A stretch of 20,648 bases of DNA, taken from assembly GCA_002342985.1 (NCBI GenBank), contig DDRC01000158.1:1-20648 (forward strand). The letters run 5' to 3'. The notes beneath the pieces were generated by a model. The model was not told the DNA's origin and did no database searches. It saw nothing but the letters and a program-made list of their open reading frames with translations. Position numbers and translations under genes: made by a program. This stretch comes from Flavobacteriales bacterium UBA2426 (GTDB taxonomy: Bacteria > Bacteroidota > Bacteroidia > Flavobacteriales_F > PHOS-HE28). How positions within the stretch are numbered: position 1 is the stretch's first letter; every line of letters starts with the position of its first letter. Positions 1 to 8,794 of this stretch are shown here, piece after piece.

Positions 1-2468
1 CCCCAGCGGTCGAAGATCATCATCTCGAACTCCTCGATGTAGTGTCCGATGGGCCCGAACAGCTCATTCCGGCCATCCCCATCGGGCGTGAACGCGTTGG
101 GGAAATGGATGTGGGCCGGCGCGCGCAGAAGCACGGAGTCCTCACCGAGGCAACCGTTCGGCGTCACGATCTTCAAGCTGACCCAATGGTCCTCCAGGTC
201 CAAGTAGCTATGGTAGACCTCATCATTCCGGTACCGTGTGCCATCGCCCATGTCCCACACCCATGTGCGTGCATAGGGCAGAGTGGCCGCCTGCAGGTAC
301 CAATCGTCCTGGCCCTGGTTGGTGACCACGATATCGGTGGAGACGTGCTCCACCTCGATGGTCATCGCATCTGAGCGCTCCTCGCCGCACTGGTCGCGGA
401 CGGTCACGCCGTACGTGGTCTCCTCCTCCGGCATCACCCAGTAAAGCGGGTCCGCGAGGCTATCAGGGCCGGCCCAGAGGATGTGGTAGTAGCCGGAGCC
501 GCCCGTGACCATGGCATGGATGGTGGCGCTATCACCGGCGCACAGCACCTTGTCTTCAGGGAGCTCCAGCACGAAGGGGTCATAGATGGGCAGCAGCGCG
601 GAGACGGTGGCGGCGCCAGTGTAGCCGCATTGGTCGTCCACACTGATGGTGTAGGCCTGGTTCCCGAGCACCGGCACATCGATGGTCCAGGAGTTCCCAA
701 GCACCTGTCCGTCAGCATCGGTCCAGCTCCACGTGTAGACGCTGTTGCCCCCGGTGATGCCCAGGATCGTCAAGGTCACCGTGTCGCCTGCGCATATGGG
801 GGTCTGGTCGCCGGCGGTTTCGATGGCGATGGGGGGCAGGGGCACGGTGCCCACGAGGACGCTGTCCTGAACCGACGTGCCGCAGCCCTCGGTGACCGTT
901 ACCACGTAGTAGAGCGGCTGACCAGCCGGCACGGTAATGGTGGCGGTATTGCCGATGGGTACGCCCGCAAGGCTCCAGCTGTACGAGAAGGCGTTGTTCC
1001 CGCCGGTTGCACCCGTTACGCTGATCGGACCGGTACCGAGGCAATCAATAAGGGTATCGGGCGAAACGGTGATGGCCAGCGGCGGGTAGATGGGCAGTGT
1101 CACCGTGAAATCGGCCGAGACGGGCGCGATTCCGCAGACATCGGAGACCGTGACCGTATAAGTGGTCGTCACCACGGGTGATGCATCGATGGTGGCCGTG
1201 GTCTCCCCGGAGCTCCAGGAATAGCCGTACTGGCCCATGCCGCCGGTCACCACCGGCGCCAAGGTGTTGTTCTGCCCGCATACGCTGTTGATGTCGGCAC
1301 CGGTAACCGTCAGGGGCGGCGGGCTATCGATGTTGAACACGAACTGCGTCTGCAACTGGGTTCCCGAGCATTCGACGAGCTGGTCGATGGTGATGACGAT
1401 GGTCTCCGGACCGTCGGCATCGATGGGGACGTCGAGTACCAGGCTGACCGTCTCCGATCCGATGGGGAAGATGAGCTGGGCAGGGAAGGCGGGGGTGTAA
1501 TCCACGCCGGGGGTCGCAGTCCCCGAGATGGTCAGGTCAACCGTATCCACCACGGTGGTGTCGCCCAACCGGGTGAAGACGAGCTCGATGGGATTGCATC
1601 CCTCCAGCATCGTATTGCCGATGATGCCCACTCCGCTCGACAGCGTGGGCACCACCTGACCGGTGCTGGTGAAGGAGCCCGCCTCCAGGAACACAGCGCT
1701 ATCATAGCTGCTGTCCAGCGCATCGCCCAAGGCCAGCTTGATGTGGTACTGCTGACCGCACTGCACCAAGGCGAAGGCCTGCAGCACCACGGTCATCCCA
1801 TCATAGGCGATGGTGGTGCCCGCGCTGTTGTTCACATAGTAGGCGGGGTTGGATGCAGGGCAGGCCGGGTCCGCGGGGTCGTTGTTGTAGCCATTGTTCA
1901 CGTTGTCGATGGTCACGGGAACGGTGGTGCCGGGTACCAAGGCGATGTTGATGGCCCCTCCGCTGTACGGACCACTGATGCCGGGGCCACTGAGGAAGAA
2001 GCCGAAGGCATCGTTGTAGGAGCAGACGAACTCCGGATACTCCTCGGAGGCGAACACGTACCGGAACTTCAAGGAGTCACCCGTGGGGATGAAATCGAAC
2101 TCGAGGACGGCGCGGTCATTGATAACGCCTCCGGAGATCGACACGAGGTCAGGATCGCTGCCGGTCCCATTGAAGTCGCCCGAGAAATCGGAAGCCGGGC
2201 CTGCCGCGTTCGAGACCTCTCCGCTGGACAGGATCAGGCCCGAGGCGATGCCCAGGTTGGTGCCGGTGGCCGTGAACGAGCCGCTGCCCACTTGGTTCGT
2301 GCCGGGGCTGAGCACCCCGTTGTAGCGGATATTGAACGCCTGCACCCCGTTCCCGAGAAGCACATCCTGCACGAGCTGGGCAGGGGTCTGCGCGGTGTTC
2401 ACCACCAACTGGGCCGAAGCCTCCAGGCCCAGCAGGGCGGAGGTCAGGAGCAGGATTCGGGCCTTCAT
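1..2468 (-). CDS. Secreted choice-of-anchor L / gliding-motility C-terminal domain protein (T9SS substrate), 3' end outside window
   Basis: I read this frame codon by codon from ATG at 2468 to the window edge and found no stop, so about 822 residues are visible and the C-terminus is missing. A signal peptide opens the protein (MKARILLLTSALLGLEASAQ). Residues of roughly 20-250 match the choice-of-anchor L domain, with FRYVFASEEYPEFV, NDAFGFFLSGPG and HIKLALGDALDSSYDSAVFL. Next comes a Calx-beta-like stretch, then about four Ig/PKD-like repeats of about 80 residues (each with a Tyr-Ser/Thr-Trp-Ser core), a PKD domain (WDMGDGT) and the start of a CHU_C type IX sorting domain (FPNAFTPDGDGRNELF, MMIFDRWG). 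Family knowledge says such proteins cross the outer membrane by T9SS and stay on the surface or are released. A role in adhesion or gliding is inference. It is transcribed divergently from the peptidase gene. Confidence 0.9.
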   Translation of the reverse strand, partial: MKARILLLTSALLGLEASAQLVVNTAQTPAQLVQDVLLGNGVQAFNIRYNGVLSPGTNQVGSGSFTATGTNLGIASGLILSSGEVSNAAGPASDFSGDFNGTGSDPDLVSISGGVINDRAVLEFDFIPTGDSLKFRYVFASEEYPEFVCSYNDAFGFFLSGPGISGPYSGGAINIALVPGTTVPVTIDNVNNGYNNDPADPACPASNPAYYVNNSAGTTIAYDGMTVVLQAFALVQCGQQYHIKLALGDALDSSYDSAVFLEAGSFTSTGQVVPTLSSGVGIIGNTMLEGCNPIELVFTRLGDTTVVDTVDLTISGTATPGVDYTPAFPAQLIFPIGSETVSLVLDVPIDADGPETIVITIDQLVECSGTQLQTQFVFNIDSPPPLTVTGADINSVCGQNNTLAPVVTGGMGQYGYSWSSGETTATIDASPVVTTTYTVTVSDVCGIAPVSADFTVTLPIYPPLAITVSPDTLIDCLGTGPISVTGATGGNNAFSYSWSLAGVPIGNTATITVPAGQPLYYVVTVTEGCGTSVQDSVLVGTVPLPPIAIETAGDQTPICAGDTVTLTILGITGGNSVYTWSWTDADGQVLGNSWTIDVPVLGNQAYTISVDDQCGYTGAATVSALLPIYDPFVLELPEDKVLCAGDSATIHAMVTGGSGYYHILWAGPDSLADPLYWVMPEEETTYGVTVRDQCGEERSDAMTIEVEHVSTDIVVTNQGQDDWYLQAATLPYARTWVWDMGDGTRYRNDEVYHSYLDLEDHWVSLKIVTPNGCLGEDSVLLRAPAHIHFPNAFTPDGDGRNELFGPIGHYIEEFEMMIFDRW

Positions 2469-2545
2469 GACAGGGATCGAGTGGGGATGAGCGTTGAAAA
2501 ATAGGTCTTTGGGCTGAATCCTAGACCCCCCCAACCCCATAAAGG

Positions 2546-2574
2546 TTGCCCCGCGCCTCAGGTTCTTACTTTCG
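2546..2574 (+). promoter_or_regulatory. Candidate Bacteroidota-type promoter of the M20 peptidase gene
   Basis: TTG at 2546-2548 is followed after 18 bases by TACTTTCG at 2567-2574. This resembles the Bacteroidota -33 TTG / -7 TAnnTTTG arrangement with one mismatch in the -7 box. It ends 21 bases before the ATG at 2596, which would give a very short leader. No clear Shine-Dalgarno sequence precedes the ATG. Confidence 0.4.
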
Positions 2575-2595
2575 ACGCCCATAAAGCCAGTCCAC

Positions 2596-3975
2596 GTGCA
2601 TCCCATCGACGCGTACATCGAGTCCCAGAAGGACCGCTTCCTGAACGAGCTGCTCGACCTGCTCCGGATTCCCAGCGTGAGCGCCGACCCCAAGTACAAA
2701 GCCGATGTAGCCCGATGCGCCGAGGCGGTGAGGCAGCGCATGGTGGATGCCGGCCTAGAAAAGGTGGAGGTCTGCCCCACGGCGGGCCACCCCATCGTGT
2801 ACGGCGAGAAGATCGTCGACCCTGCCAGGCCGACCGTGCTCGTATACGGCCACTACGATGTTCAACCCCCTGACCCCCTGGACCTTTGGCATAGCGGCCC
2901 CTTCGACCCGGTCATCAAGGAAGGGATGATATACGCTCGCGGCAGCGCCGATGACAAAGGCCAGTTCTACATGCACGTTAAGGCCATTGAAGCCATGATG
3001 AAGAGCGGCGGCCTGCCCTGTAACGTGAAGGTGATGATCGAGGGAGAGGAAGAGGTGGGCTCTGACAACCTCGGCGTGTTCGTGAAGGCCAACAAGGACC
3101 GCTTGAAAGCCGATGTGGTGCTGATCAGCGACACGGCCATGATCGCCAATGACGTCCCGAGCATCAACACCGGTCTCCGCGGCCTCAGCTACGTGGAGGT
3201 GGAAGTGACCGGCCCCAACCGCGACCTGCACAGCGGTGTTTACGGTGGCGCCGTGGCCAACCCCATCAATGCGCTGTGCGAGATGATTGCCAGCCTGCAC
3301 GACGCCGACCGGCGAATCACCATCCCGGGCTTCTACGATGCCGTGAAGGAGCTGAGCAAGGCCGAGCGCGATGCCTTGGCCGAAGCCCCTTTCGACGAGG
3401 AAGAGTACAAGAAGGACCTGGGCGTGAGCGGCTTGCGCGGCGAGAAGGGCTACACCAGCGAGGAGCGCAGCAGCATCCGCCCCACCCTCGATGTCAATGG
3501 CATCTGGGGCGGCTACATCGGCGAGGGGGCCAAAACGGTGCTTCCCTCGAAGGCCTACGCCAAGATCAGCATGCGGCTGGTGCCCAACCAGAAAAGCGAT
3601 GCCATCACCAAGCTCTTCAAGGACCACTTCGAATCCATCGCGCCCCCGGGCATCCAGGTGGTTGTGAAGCCCCACCACGGCGGGGAGGCGGCGGTGACCC
3701 CGATCGACAGCCCGGCCTACCTGGCCGCCAGCAAGGCCATGGAGGAGACCTTCGGCAAGAAGCCCATCCCCACACGGGGCGGGGGCAGCATCCCCATTGT
3801 GGCGCTCTTCGAGCAGGAACTCGGTCTCAAGACCGTGCTCTTCGGATTCGGCCTGGACAGCGATAACATCCACAGCCCAAACGAGAAGTACGGCGTATTC
3901 AACTACTTCCAGGGCATCCGCACGATTCCGCGGTTCTTCCACCACTACGCGACGCTGATGAATGGCCATGCGTAG
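2596..3975 (+). CDS. M20 family metallodipeptidase
   Basis: This 459-residue protein is full length for the carnosinase/CNDP-like branch of peptidase family M20, cytosolic enzymes with two Zn or Mn ions that hydrolyse dipeptides. The metal site is complete: His86 and Asp88 in VYGHYDVQPP, bridging Asp119 in RGSADDKGQ, general base Glu152 and ligand Glu153 in EGEEEVGS, Asp179 in LISDT, and His426 in DNIHSPNE near the C-terminus. The lid/dimerisation domain covers about residues 190-390 and carries the typical DLHSGVYGG motif. No signal peptide is present. A promoter-like site lies just upstream. The downstream lipoprotein gene starts 69 bases later on the same strand and may be co-transcribed. 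The exact substrate cannot be read from sequence. Confidence 0.93.
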   Translation: MHPIDAYIESQKDRFLNELLDLLRIPSVSADPKYKADVARCAEAVRQRMVDAGLEKVEVCPTAGHPIVYGEKIVDPARPTVLVYGHYDVQPPDPLDLWHSGPFDPVIKEGMIYARGSADDKGQFYMHVKAIEAMMKSGGLPCNVKVMIEGEEEVGSDNLGVFVKANKDRLKADVVLISDTAMIANDVPSINTGLRGLSYVEVEVTGPNRDLHSGVYGGAVANPINALCEMIASLHDADRRITIPGFYDAVKELSKAERDALAEAPFDEEEYKKDLGVSGLRGEKGYTSEERSSIRPTLDVNGIWGGYIGEGAKTVLPSKAYAKISMRLVPNQKSDAITKLFKDHFESIAPPGIQVVVKPHHGGEAAVTPIDSPAYLAASKAMEETFGKKPIPTRGGGSIPIVALFEQELGLKTVLFGFGLDSDNIHSPNEKYGVFNYFQGIRTIPRFFHHYATLMNGHA

Positions 3976-4044
3976 GGGTGGCCATGCCGATCATCAGCGA
4001 ACACGGCACACTCCCTGCCAAGGCCCGGGGGTGATCGGAGCACG

Positions 4045-4509
4045 ATGATGACCACGCCAGCATCCAGGGCTTCCGCGCTGTTCCTCGTGGGCGCCGTGCT
4101 GGCTTCCTGTTCCCCGTACCAGGAAGTCGAGTTGCATGAGGTGACCCGGGTGGAGGTGCTCGGCCTGAGCAACCAGCATCTTGCCCTGCGGCTCGACGCG
4201 CGGGTGGAGAATCCCAACGGCTTCCGCATCCACGTGGAGGAGCCGGAAGTGGATCTCTTCCTGAACGACCGCTTCGTGGGCAAGGCTGTTCTCGACTCCG
4301 CGTTGGTGCTCGACCGTCGGCGCACCGCGGTCTACCCCGTCTACCTGCATGCGGACCTTCAGGAAGGATCGCTCTTCGCGGTGCTCCTCACCGGTGCCTT
4401 GCAGGGAGAGATGAGGCTGGGGGCCAAGGGCACCGTGGCCGGCCGGTCCGGCGCCCTCCGCAAGCGCTTCCCCTTCGAGTGGCAGCAGGTGGTGCGGCTC
4501 CGTGAGTAA
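4045..4509 (+). CDS. LEA14/WHy-like lipoprotein
   Basis: The 154-residue product has an N-terminal lipoprotein signal with lipobox LASC, giving lipidated Cys22, so it is probably anchored to a membrane facing the periplasm. The rest fits a single LEA type 2 (WHy) beta-sandwich: alternating hydrophobic strands, the typical VENPNGF element near residue 53, and a later pair of strands around HADLQEG and GAKGTV. Such proteins are common in Bacteroidota, and their molecular role is not established. Two consecutive ATG codons (4045 and 4048) could both serve as start. The gene converges with the membrane-protein gene, with only 15 bases between the two ends. Confidence 0.75.
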   Translation: MMTTPASRASALFLVGAVLASCSPYQEVELHEVTRVEVLGLSNQHLALRLDARVENPNGFRIHVEEPEVDLFLNDRFVGKAVLDSALVLDRRRTAVYPVYLHADLQEGSLFAVLLTGALQGEMRLGAKGTVAGRSGALRKRFPFEWQQVVRLRE

Positions 4510-4524
4510 GGGCGCCGGTCCGGC

Positions 4525-5118
4525 TCAAGGCCGCCCCACCACATGAGGCTGCTTGCTGACCACCACTTCGACGCCCAGCGCGCCGCGCGCGACATCAACC
4601 TCCACCGCATTGCCGACGATCGGGTACCAGTCGCGCCATGCGCTCCGCGCCATCCAATGGTCCGCTAGGAAGCCATCCCGGAACACATAGGTGATCACCG
4701 TGCCTTCCACCTGGACCTCCTTCACCAGGTGGTCGGAGGCGGTTACCGGTCCATGGAAGAGGAAGTTGACCCACAGCAGCGCGCTGGTCACCAGCGGCCC
4801 GATTGCCAGCAGGTTGAACAGGAACCATTCCAGCCGCTCCATGCCCAACCGGAGGCCGCTGTGCGCGTAGGGCACCAGGTTGCCCGCGAAGCACAGACCG
4901 ACGAAGAAGCGCACCAGCAGCCCGGTGTCCATCAGGGTCCAGGGCAGCACCGTGAGCGCGCTGATGAGCGCGACGAATACGCCGATGCCCATGAGCGTCC
5001 CAGGCCAGTAGCGGTCGCGCACCCGGGGGTCGGCGTGCCTGGCCGGTGAGGACTTCACGGACGCTTGTTGAAGCCGGCGGACCCGCTCATCGGTGACGGG
5101 CCGCCCGCTTCGCTTCAT
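4525..5118 (-). CDS. Three-helix inner-membrane protein of unknown function
   Basis: I place the start at ATG 5118 (MKRSGRPVTDERVRRLQQ...), giving 197 residues. The longer reading from 5157 would run into the divergent gene that starts at 5129 and adds an uninformative Cys-rich leader. The N-terminal 35 residues are basic and probably cytosolic. Hydrophobic helices lie at about residues 40-60, 66-85 and 97-121. A soluble C-terminal domain of about 70 residues follows, with predicted beta strands (VEGTVITYVFRDG). I do not recognise the family. TACGTTTA (complement of 5146-5153) is a possible -7 box 27 bases before the start, with no clear -33 partner. The start codons of this gene and the divergent one are only 10 bases apart. 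Confidence 0.65.
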   Translation of the reverse strand: MKRSGRPVTDERVRRLQQASVKSSPARHADPRVRDRYWPGTLMGIGVFVALISALTVLPWTLMDTGLLVRFFVGLCFAGNLVPYAHSGLRLGMERLEWFLFNLLAIGPLVTSALLWVNFLFHGPVTASDHLVKEVQVEGTVITYVFRDGFLADHWMARSAWRDWYPIVGNAVEVDVARGALGVEVVVSKQPHVVGRP

Positions 5119-5128
5119 TTGACCCTCC

Positions 5129-7153
5129 ATGGCGCACGAGCAAGATAAACGTACCAACCGTCTCGCGCTGGAGAGCAGCCCCTACCTGCTGCAGCACGCG
5201 CATAACCCGGTGGATTGGCATCCGTGGGGCGATGAAGCCTTCGCCAAAGCGCGCGCGGAGCAGAAGCTGCTGCTCGTGAGCATCGGCTACAGCAGCTGCC
5301 ATTGGTGCCACGTGATGGAGCGCGAGAGCTTCATGGATGCAGGAATCGCGAAGCTGATGAACGACCGGTACGTGTGCATCAAGGTTGACCGCGAGGAAAG
5401 GCCTGACGTGGACCACGTGTACATGACCGCCGTGCAGTTGATGACCGGCCGAGGCGGCTGGCCGCTGAACTGCTTCGCTCTGCCCGATGGGCGGCCGGTG
5501 TACGGCGGAACCTACTTCCCGCCCGCGCAATGGAGCCGCGTGCTCACCGACCTGCATCGGACCTGGATCGAGGACCGCGAGCGGGTGATGCGGCAGGCCA
5601 CGCAGCTTCAGCGCGGCGTAGCGAGCACCATGCTGGCACCGGAGGAGCAGACGCCGCTGGCGGAGGCGAAGCGCGCGGTGCTGGGCATGGCGGAGCAGTG
5701 GTCGAAGCGCTTCGACCATGTGCATGGCGGCCCGGACAAGGTGCCCAAGTTCCCCATGCCCAACAACTACCAGTTCCTCCTGCGGCATGCGGCGCTCACC
5801 GGCGACCGATCCGCGCTGCAACACGTGGAACTCACCCTGGACCGCATGGCCCTCGGCGGGATATTCGATCAAGCCGGCGGCGGATTCGCCCGCTACAGCA
5901 CCGATGCGCTGTGGAAAGTGCCGCACTTCGAGAAGATGCTGTACGACAATGCACAGCTCGTCTCGCTGTACAGCCAGGCCTACCAGGCATTGAAGAAGCC
6001 GCTCTACCGGGATGTGGTGGAACAGACGATCGGATTCGTTGCACGGGAGCTGAGCGCCGGTGACGGCGCCTTCTTCAGCGCGATCGACGCCGACAGCGAA
6101 GGCGAGGAAGGGCGCTACTATGTGTGGACGGATGCCGAGCTGCAGGAGGCGCTCGGCGCGGAATACGACCTGGCGAAGGCTTACTACGACATCGGGGGAC
6201 AGGCGCTCTGGGAGCACGGACGCAATATCCTCCGGCGCGGCATGCACGATGCCGAATTCGCGGCGGCGTTCGGCATCAGCGAGCCCGACCTGCGGGCCCG
6301 CATCACGAGCATACGCGCAAGGCTCCTGGAATCGCGGGGGAGGCGGCCAAGGCCCGGAGTCGATGACAAATGCCTCACCAGCTGGAACGCCCTCATGGTC
6401 ACTGGCCTCTGCTCCGCCTACGAGGTCTTCGGCCGCGAGGAATGGCTGGCGGGCGCACGGCGCTGCATGGAGCATCTCCTCACCCGGTGCCGAAGGGCCG
6501 ATGGCGGCCTTTGGCACAGCTGGAAGGACGGCCGCGCCTCCATCAACGGCTTCCTCGAGGACCATGCGTTCACGATAGAATCCCTGCTCGCACTCTACGG
6601 CGTCACCTTCGAGGAGCGCTGGCTCGACGAAGCCCTGGCGCTGGCCGAGCATGCCATCCGCCACTTCGGCGACGAGGCCTCCGGCTACTTCCACTTCACG
6701 AGCGACCTGGACGCTCCGTTGATCGCCCGCCCCTTGGAGGTGGAGGACAATGTGATGCCCGCCTCGAACTCCGCCATGGCCCGGGGGCTCTTCGTGCTCG
6801 GCACGCTGCACGACGATGAGCGGCTCCTGGGCAGGGCACGCCGCATGCTCGAAGGGATGCTCACCCGGCTGGCCGCCGCACCCATGGCCCACAGCAACTG
6901 GGGGCAGCTGGCGCAGGCGATGGCCTGGCCGCTGCACGAGATCGCCATCACCGGGCCCGATGCCCTCCGGCTCAGGCTGCAATTCGGCCCGCATCACATC
7001 CCCAACGGGATCTTCCTGGGCACAACAGGCCGTTCGCAACTGCCGTTGCTGCAGGACAAGTCCCTCCCCGGAACCATGATCTTTGCGTGCGTGCAGAAGA
7101 CCTGCCGGCTACCGGTGCATACGGTGAACGAAGCACTCGCCCAGCTCCGATGA
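5129..7153 (+). CDS. Thioredoxin domain-containing protein, YyaL/DUF255 (SPATA20-like)
   Basis: The 674-residue protein matches the YyaL/SSP411 family over its whole length. The N-terminal thioredoxin-like DUF255 domain (about residues 8-165) contains the hallmark [14 protein letters not shown], the redox-type CHWC pair (Cys57, Cys60) followed by HVMERESF, and [13 protein letters not shown]. The remainder (about 190-650) is the alpha/alpha-barrel domain resembling six-hairpin glycosidases or N-acylglucosamine epimerases, with [12 protein letters not shown] and [19 protein letters not shown]. No signal peptide is present, so it is probably cytosolic. The catalytic role of the family is unsettled. 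The stop overlaps the start of the next gene (ATGA), indicating co-transcription with it. Confidence 0.93.
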   Translation: MAHEQDKRTNRLALESSPYLLQHAHNPVDWHPWGDEAFAKARAEQKLLLVSIGYSSCHWCHVMERESFMDAGIAKLMNDRYVCIKVDREERPDVDHVYMTAVQLMTGRGGWPLNCFALPDGRPVYGGTYFPPAQWSRVLTDLHRTWIEDRERVMRQATQLQRGVASTMLAPEEQTPLAEAKRAVLGMAEQWSKRFDHVHGGPDKVPKFPMPNNYQFLLRHAALTGDRSALQHVELTLDRMALGGIFDQAGGGFARYSTDALWKVPHFEKMLYDNAQLVSLYSQAYQALKKPLYRDVVEQTIGFVARELSAGDGAFFSAIDADSEGEEGRYYVWTDAELQEALGAEYDLAKAYYDIGGQALWEHGRNILRRGMHDAEFAAAFGISEPDLRARITSIRARLLESRGRRPRPGVDDKCLTSWNALMVTGLCSAYEVFGREEWLAGARRCMEHLLTRCRRADGGLWHSWKDGRASINGFLEDHAFTIESLLALYGVTFEERWLDEALALAEHAIRHFGDEASGYFHFTSDLDAPLIARPLEVEDNVMPASNSAMARGLFVLGTLHDDERLLGRARRMLEGMLTRLAAAPMAHSNWGQLAQAMAWPLHEIAITGPDALRLRLQFGPHHIPNGIFLGTTGRSQLPLLQDKSLPGTMIFACVQKTCRLPVHTVNEALAQLR

Positions 7154-8049
7154 GGATCCCGCTCCTCCTCGCGGCACTGCTCCTGCTCGCCCGGACGGTC
7201 AGCGGACAGGCGCTGCTCATCCTGCCCACCGCGGAGGAACCGGATCAATTGCGGTTCAACGAGCGCTTCATCGCGCGAAACGGCATCCGGTCCATCGTGG
7301 GCGAGCGCTTGGTGAAGCGCGACCGTGAGCCCATGCGCCCCGAGCGCGAGCGGCTGCTTTTCCGTTTCGACCCCGCTGGCCGCCTCGTCTACAGCAACAA
7401 CTCCTTCGGACAGCCGGGATCGGGACGTGACACGGCTTCCGTCACCTTCGAGCGCGACTCCAGCGGATGGGTGACCCGGAGGCTCCGTAACGACCTCAGC
7501 GGCCACTTCGCCCATGTGCTGGTGCACGATGCCCAAGGCCGGGTGATCCGAGAGACCTATCAGCGCATCGAGAACCTGGGGCCGGACCGCTACCACCTCG
7601 TCCCCGGCACCGCCACCGAGATCAGCGATGAGCAGTACCGCTACGTGCAGCTGAGCGATACGGCGCTGCGCAAGGTCTTCCTCAACAACCTTGGCCTCCC
7701 CTACCGGGAGCAGACCTACATCTCCGACAGCCGCGGCTACGTCCTCAGCATCGAGGACCACTACCTGGTGAGCCAGCGACGCGGCCGCATCACCTTCACC
7801 TACGACGACCATGGCTGGCTCGCCACGCGCACCGAGCAGCCTGACCTGGCGCAGGCCGGGCTCACGCGGCATGCCTGGCGGTACGATGCCGTGGGCAATG
7901 TCCTGGAAAGCGAGCTCTGGAAACAGGAACAGCAGGTGTGGCGCGAGGAATACCTCTATGAGGAAGGCACCATGCTGCTGAAGGCCCGGCTGCGGAAGGA
8001 CCTCGCCACCGGCACCATCCATGTCACGAAGTTCATCGTGAACCGCTAG
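7150..8049 (+). CDS. Secreted protein with YD/RHS-like strand repeats, unknown function
   Basis: I choose ATG 7150 because it overlaps the preceding stop as ATGA and gives a clean signal peptide ([20 protein letters not shown]). The 299-residue product is exported. The mature part has repeated short beta units of the YD-repeat flavour ([55 protein letters not shown]), but the protein is far too short for an RHS toxin and has no recognisable catalytic motif. It is probably a small periplasmic or surface beta protein. It is translationally coupled to the DUF255 gene and converges with tsaB, with 62 bases between them. Confidence 0.65.
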   Translation: MRIPLLLAALLLLARTVSGQALLILPTAEEPDQLRFNERFIARNGIRSIVGERLVKRDREPMRPERERLLFRFDPAGRLVYSNNSFGQPGSGRDTASVTFERDSSGWVTRRLRNDLSGHFAHVLVHDAQGRVIRETYQRIENLGPDRYHLVPGTATEISDEQYRYVQLSDTALRKVFLNNLGLPYREQTYISDSRGYVLSIEDHYLVSQRRGRITFTYDDHGWLATRTEQPDLAQAGLTRHAWRYDAVGNVLESELWKQEQQVWREEYLYEEGTMLLKARLRKDLATGTIHVTKFIVNR

Positions 8050-8111
8050 CGGCAGGCCTTGCCCGCGCTGAAGGCCTTCCGCTCCGCAGGCGGCCCTTCA
8101 TCCGCCGGCCA

Positions 8112-8792
8112 TCAAGCCGAGGCCGACCGCTTCCGGGGCTGCGTCACGTTCGCCTCCTTGCCGTACAGCGGCGCCAGGTAGGCGAGGTCGTCCACGCGCC
8201 CCGATCGCAGGCGATCCGCGGCCAGCGCCAGCATGGCCCGGGCATGCGGCTTCACGCCCGGCACGTGCTCTACCTCGGGGTGGTCCGCCCACAGCGCTGC
8301 GGCCTTGTCCGCGCCATCGCCGAGCACGAAGCACTTGCCGGCGCCCTTGGCCCAGGGCGCATCGAGGATCAGCGGTGCCATGGCTCCGACCGGTCGCGCG
8401 TTGCCATCGTGCTCCTGCGTGAAGACCTCCATCCGTCGCGCATCCACCATGGGCCACATGGACTTTCCTGAGCGCCCTGCGGCAGCCACCAGCGTCTCCA
8501 GCGTACCCAAGCCGATGATGGGGATGCCCAGCGCATGGCAGAACCCCTTGGCCGCGCTTACGCCGATGCGAAGCCCGGTGTAGCTACCCGGCCCGATGCC
8601 GACGGCAACCGCTTCCAGATCACGCATCCGCAGCCCGGCCTCGCGCATCACCGCATCGACGAACATGTTGAGGAGCTCGGCATGCGCCAGCCGCTCCCCT
8701 GTGGATTCCCGCTCCGCCAGCAGCAGGGGGCCTCGGCCCACGGCCACGGAGCAGAGCGGCGTAGCCGTCTCGATGCACAGGATCGCCCCCAC
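8112..8792 (-). CDS. tsaB: tRNA threonylcarbamoyladenosine biosynthesis protein TsaB
   Basis: The 226-residue product is a typical TsaB. This ASKHA-fold partner of TsaD belongs to the complex that puts N6-threonylcarbamoyl on A37 of tRNAs reading ANN codons. Diagnostic segments are ILCIETATPLCSVAVG at the N-terminus, the signature GIGPGSYTGLRIGVSAAKG near residue 67, and MVDARRMEVF near residue 116. Translation starts at GTG 8792; no in-frame ATG fits. The gene follows the TolC-family gene on the same strand with only two bases between the stop and this start, so the two are probably one transcript. The C-terminal tail is short and basic. Confidence 0.93.
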   Translation of the reverse strand: MGAILCIETATPLCSVAVGRGPLLLAERESTGERLAHAELLNMFVDAVMREAGLRMRDLEAVAVGIGPGSYTGLRIGVSAAKGFCHALGIPIIGLGTLETLVAAAGRSGKSMWPMVDARRMEVFTQEHDGNARPVGAMAPLILDAPWAKGAGKCFVLGDGADKAAALWADHPEVEHVPGVKPHARAMLALAADRLRSGRVDDLAYLAPLYGKEANVTQPRKRSASA

Positions 8793-8794
8793 GC

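Noticed and set aside
1743..2504. Plus-strand frame of 253 codons, and other plus frames in 42-1500
   Set aside because: These are antisense to the continuous minus-strand choice-of-anchor L / CHU_C protein, whose frame I followed without a stop over the whole stretch.
2755..3969. Open frame of 404 codons opposite the M20 peptidase
   Set aside because: All metal-binding motifs of the peptidase are on the plus strand. The antisense product is low complexity.
3962..3985. ATGGCCA/TGGCCAT stem around the M20 stop codon
   Set aside because: The stem is 7 bp with a 10-base loop and no U-tract, and ATGGCCAT is self-complementary. It may well be chance.
5087..7039. Open frame of 650 codons opposite the DUF255 gene
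   Set aside because: The plus-strand protein matches a conserved family end to end. The antisense frame has no recognisable domain.
8050..8111. Possible bidirectional terminator between the convergent genes ending at 8049 and 8112
   Set aside because: There are only short G+C palindromes (for example GAAGGCCTTC without a loop), no clean stem and no T-tract.
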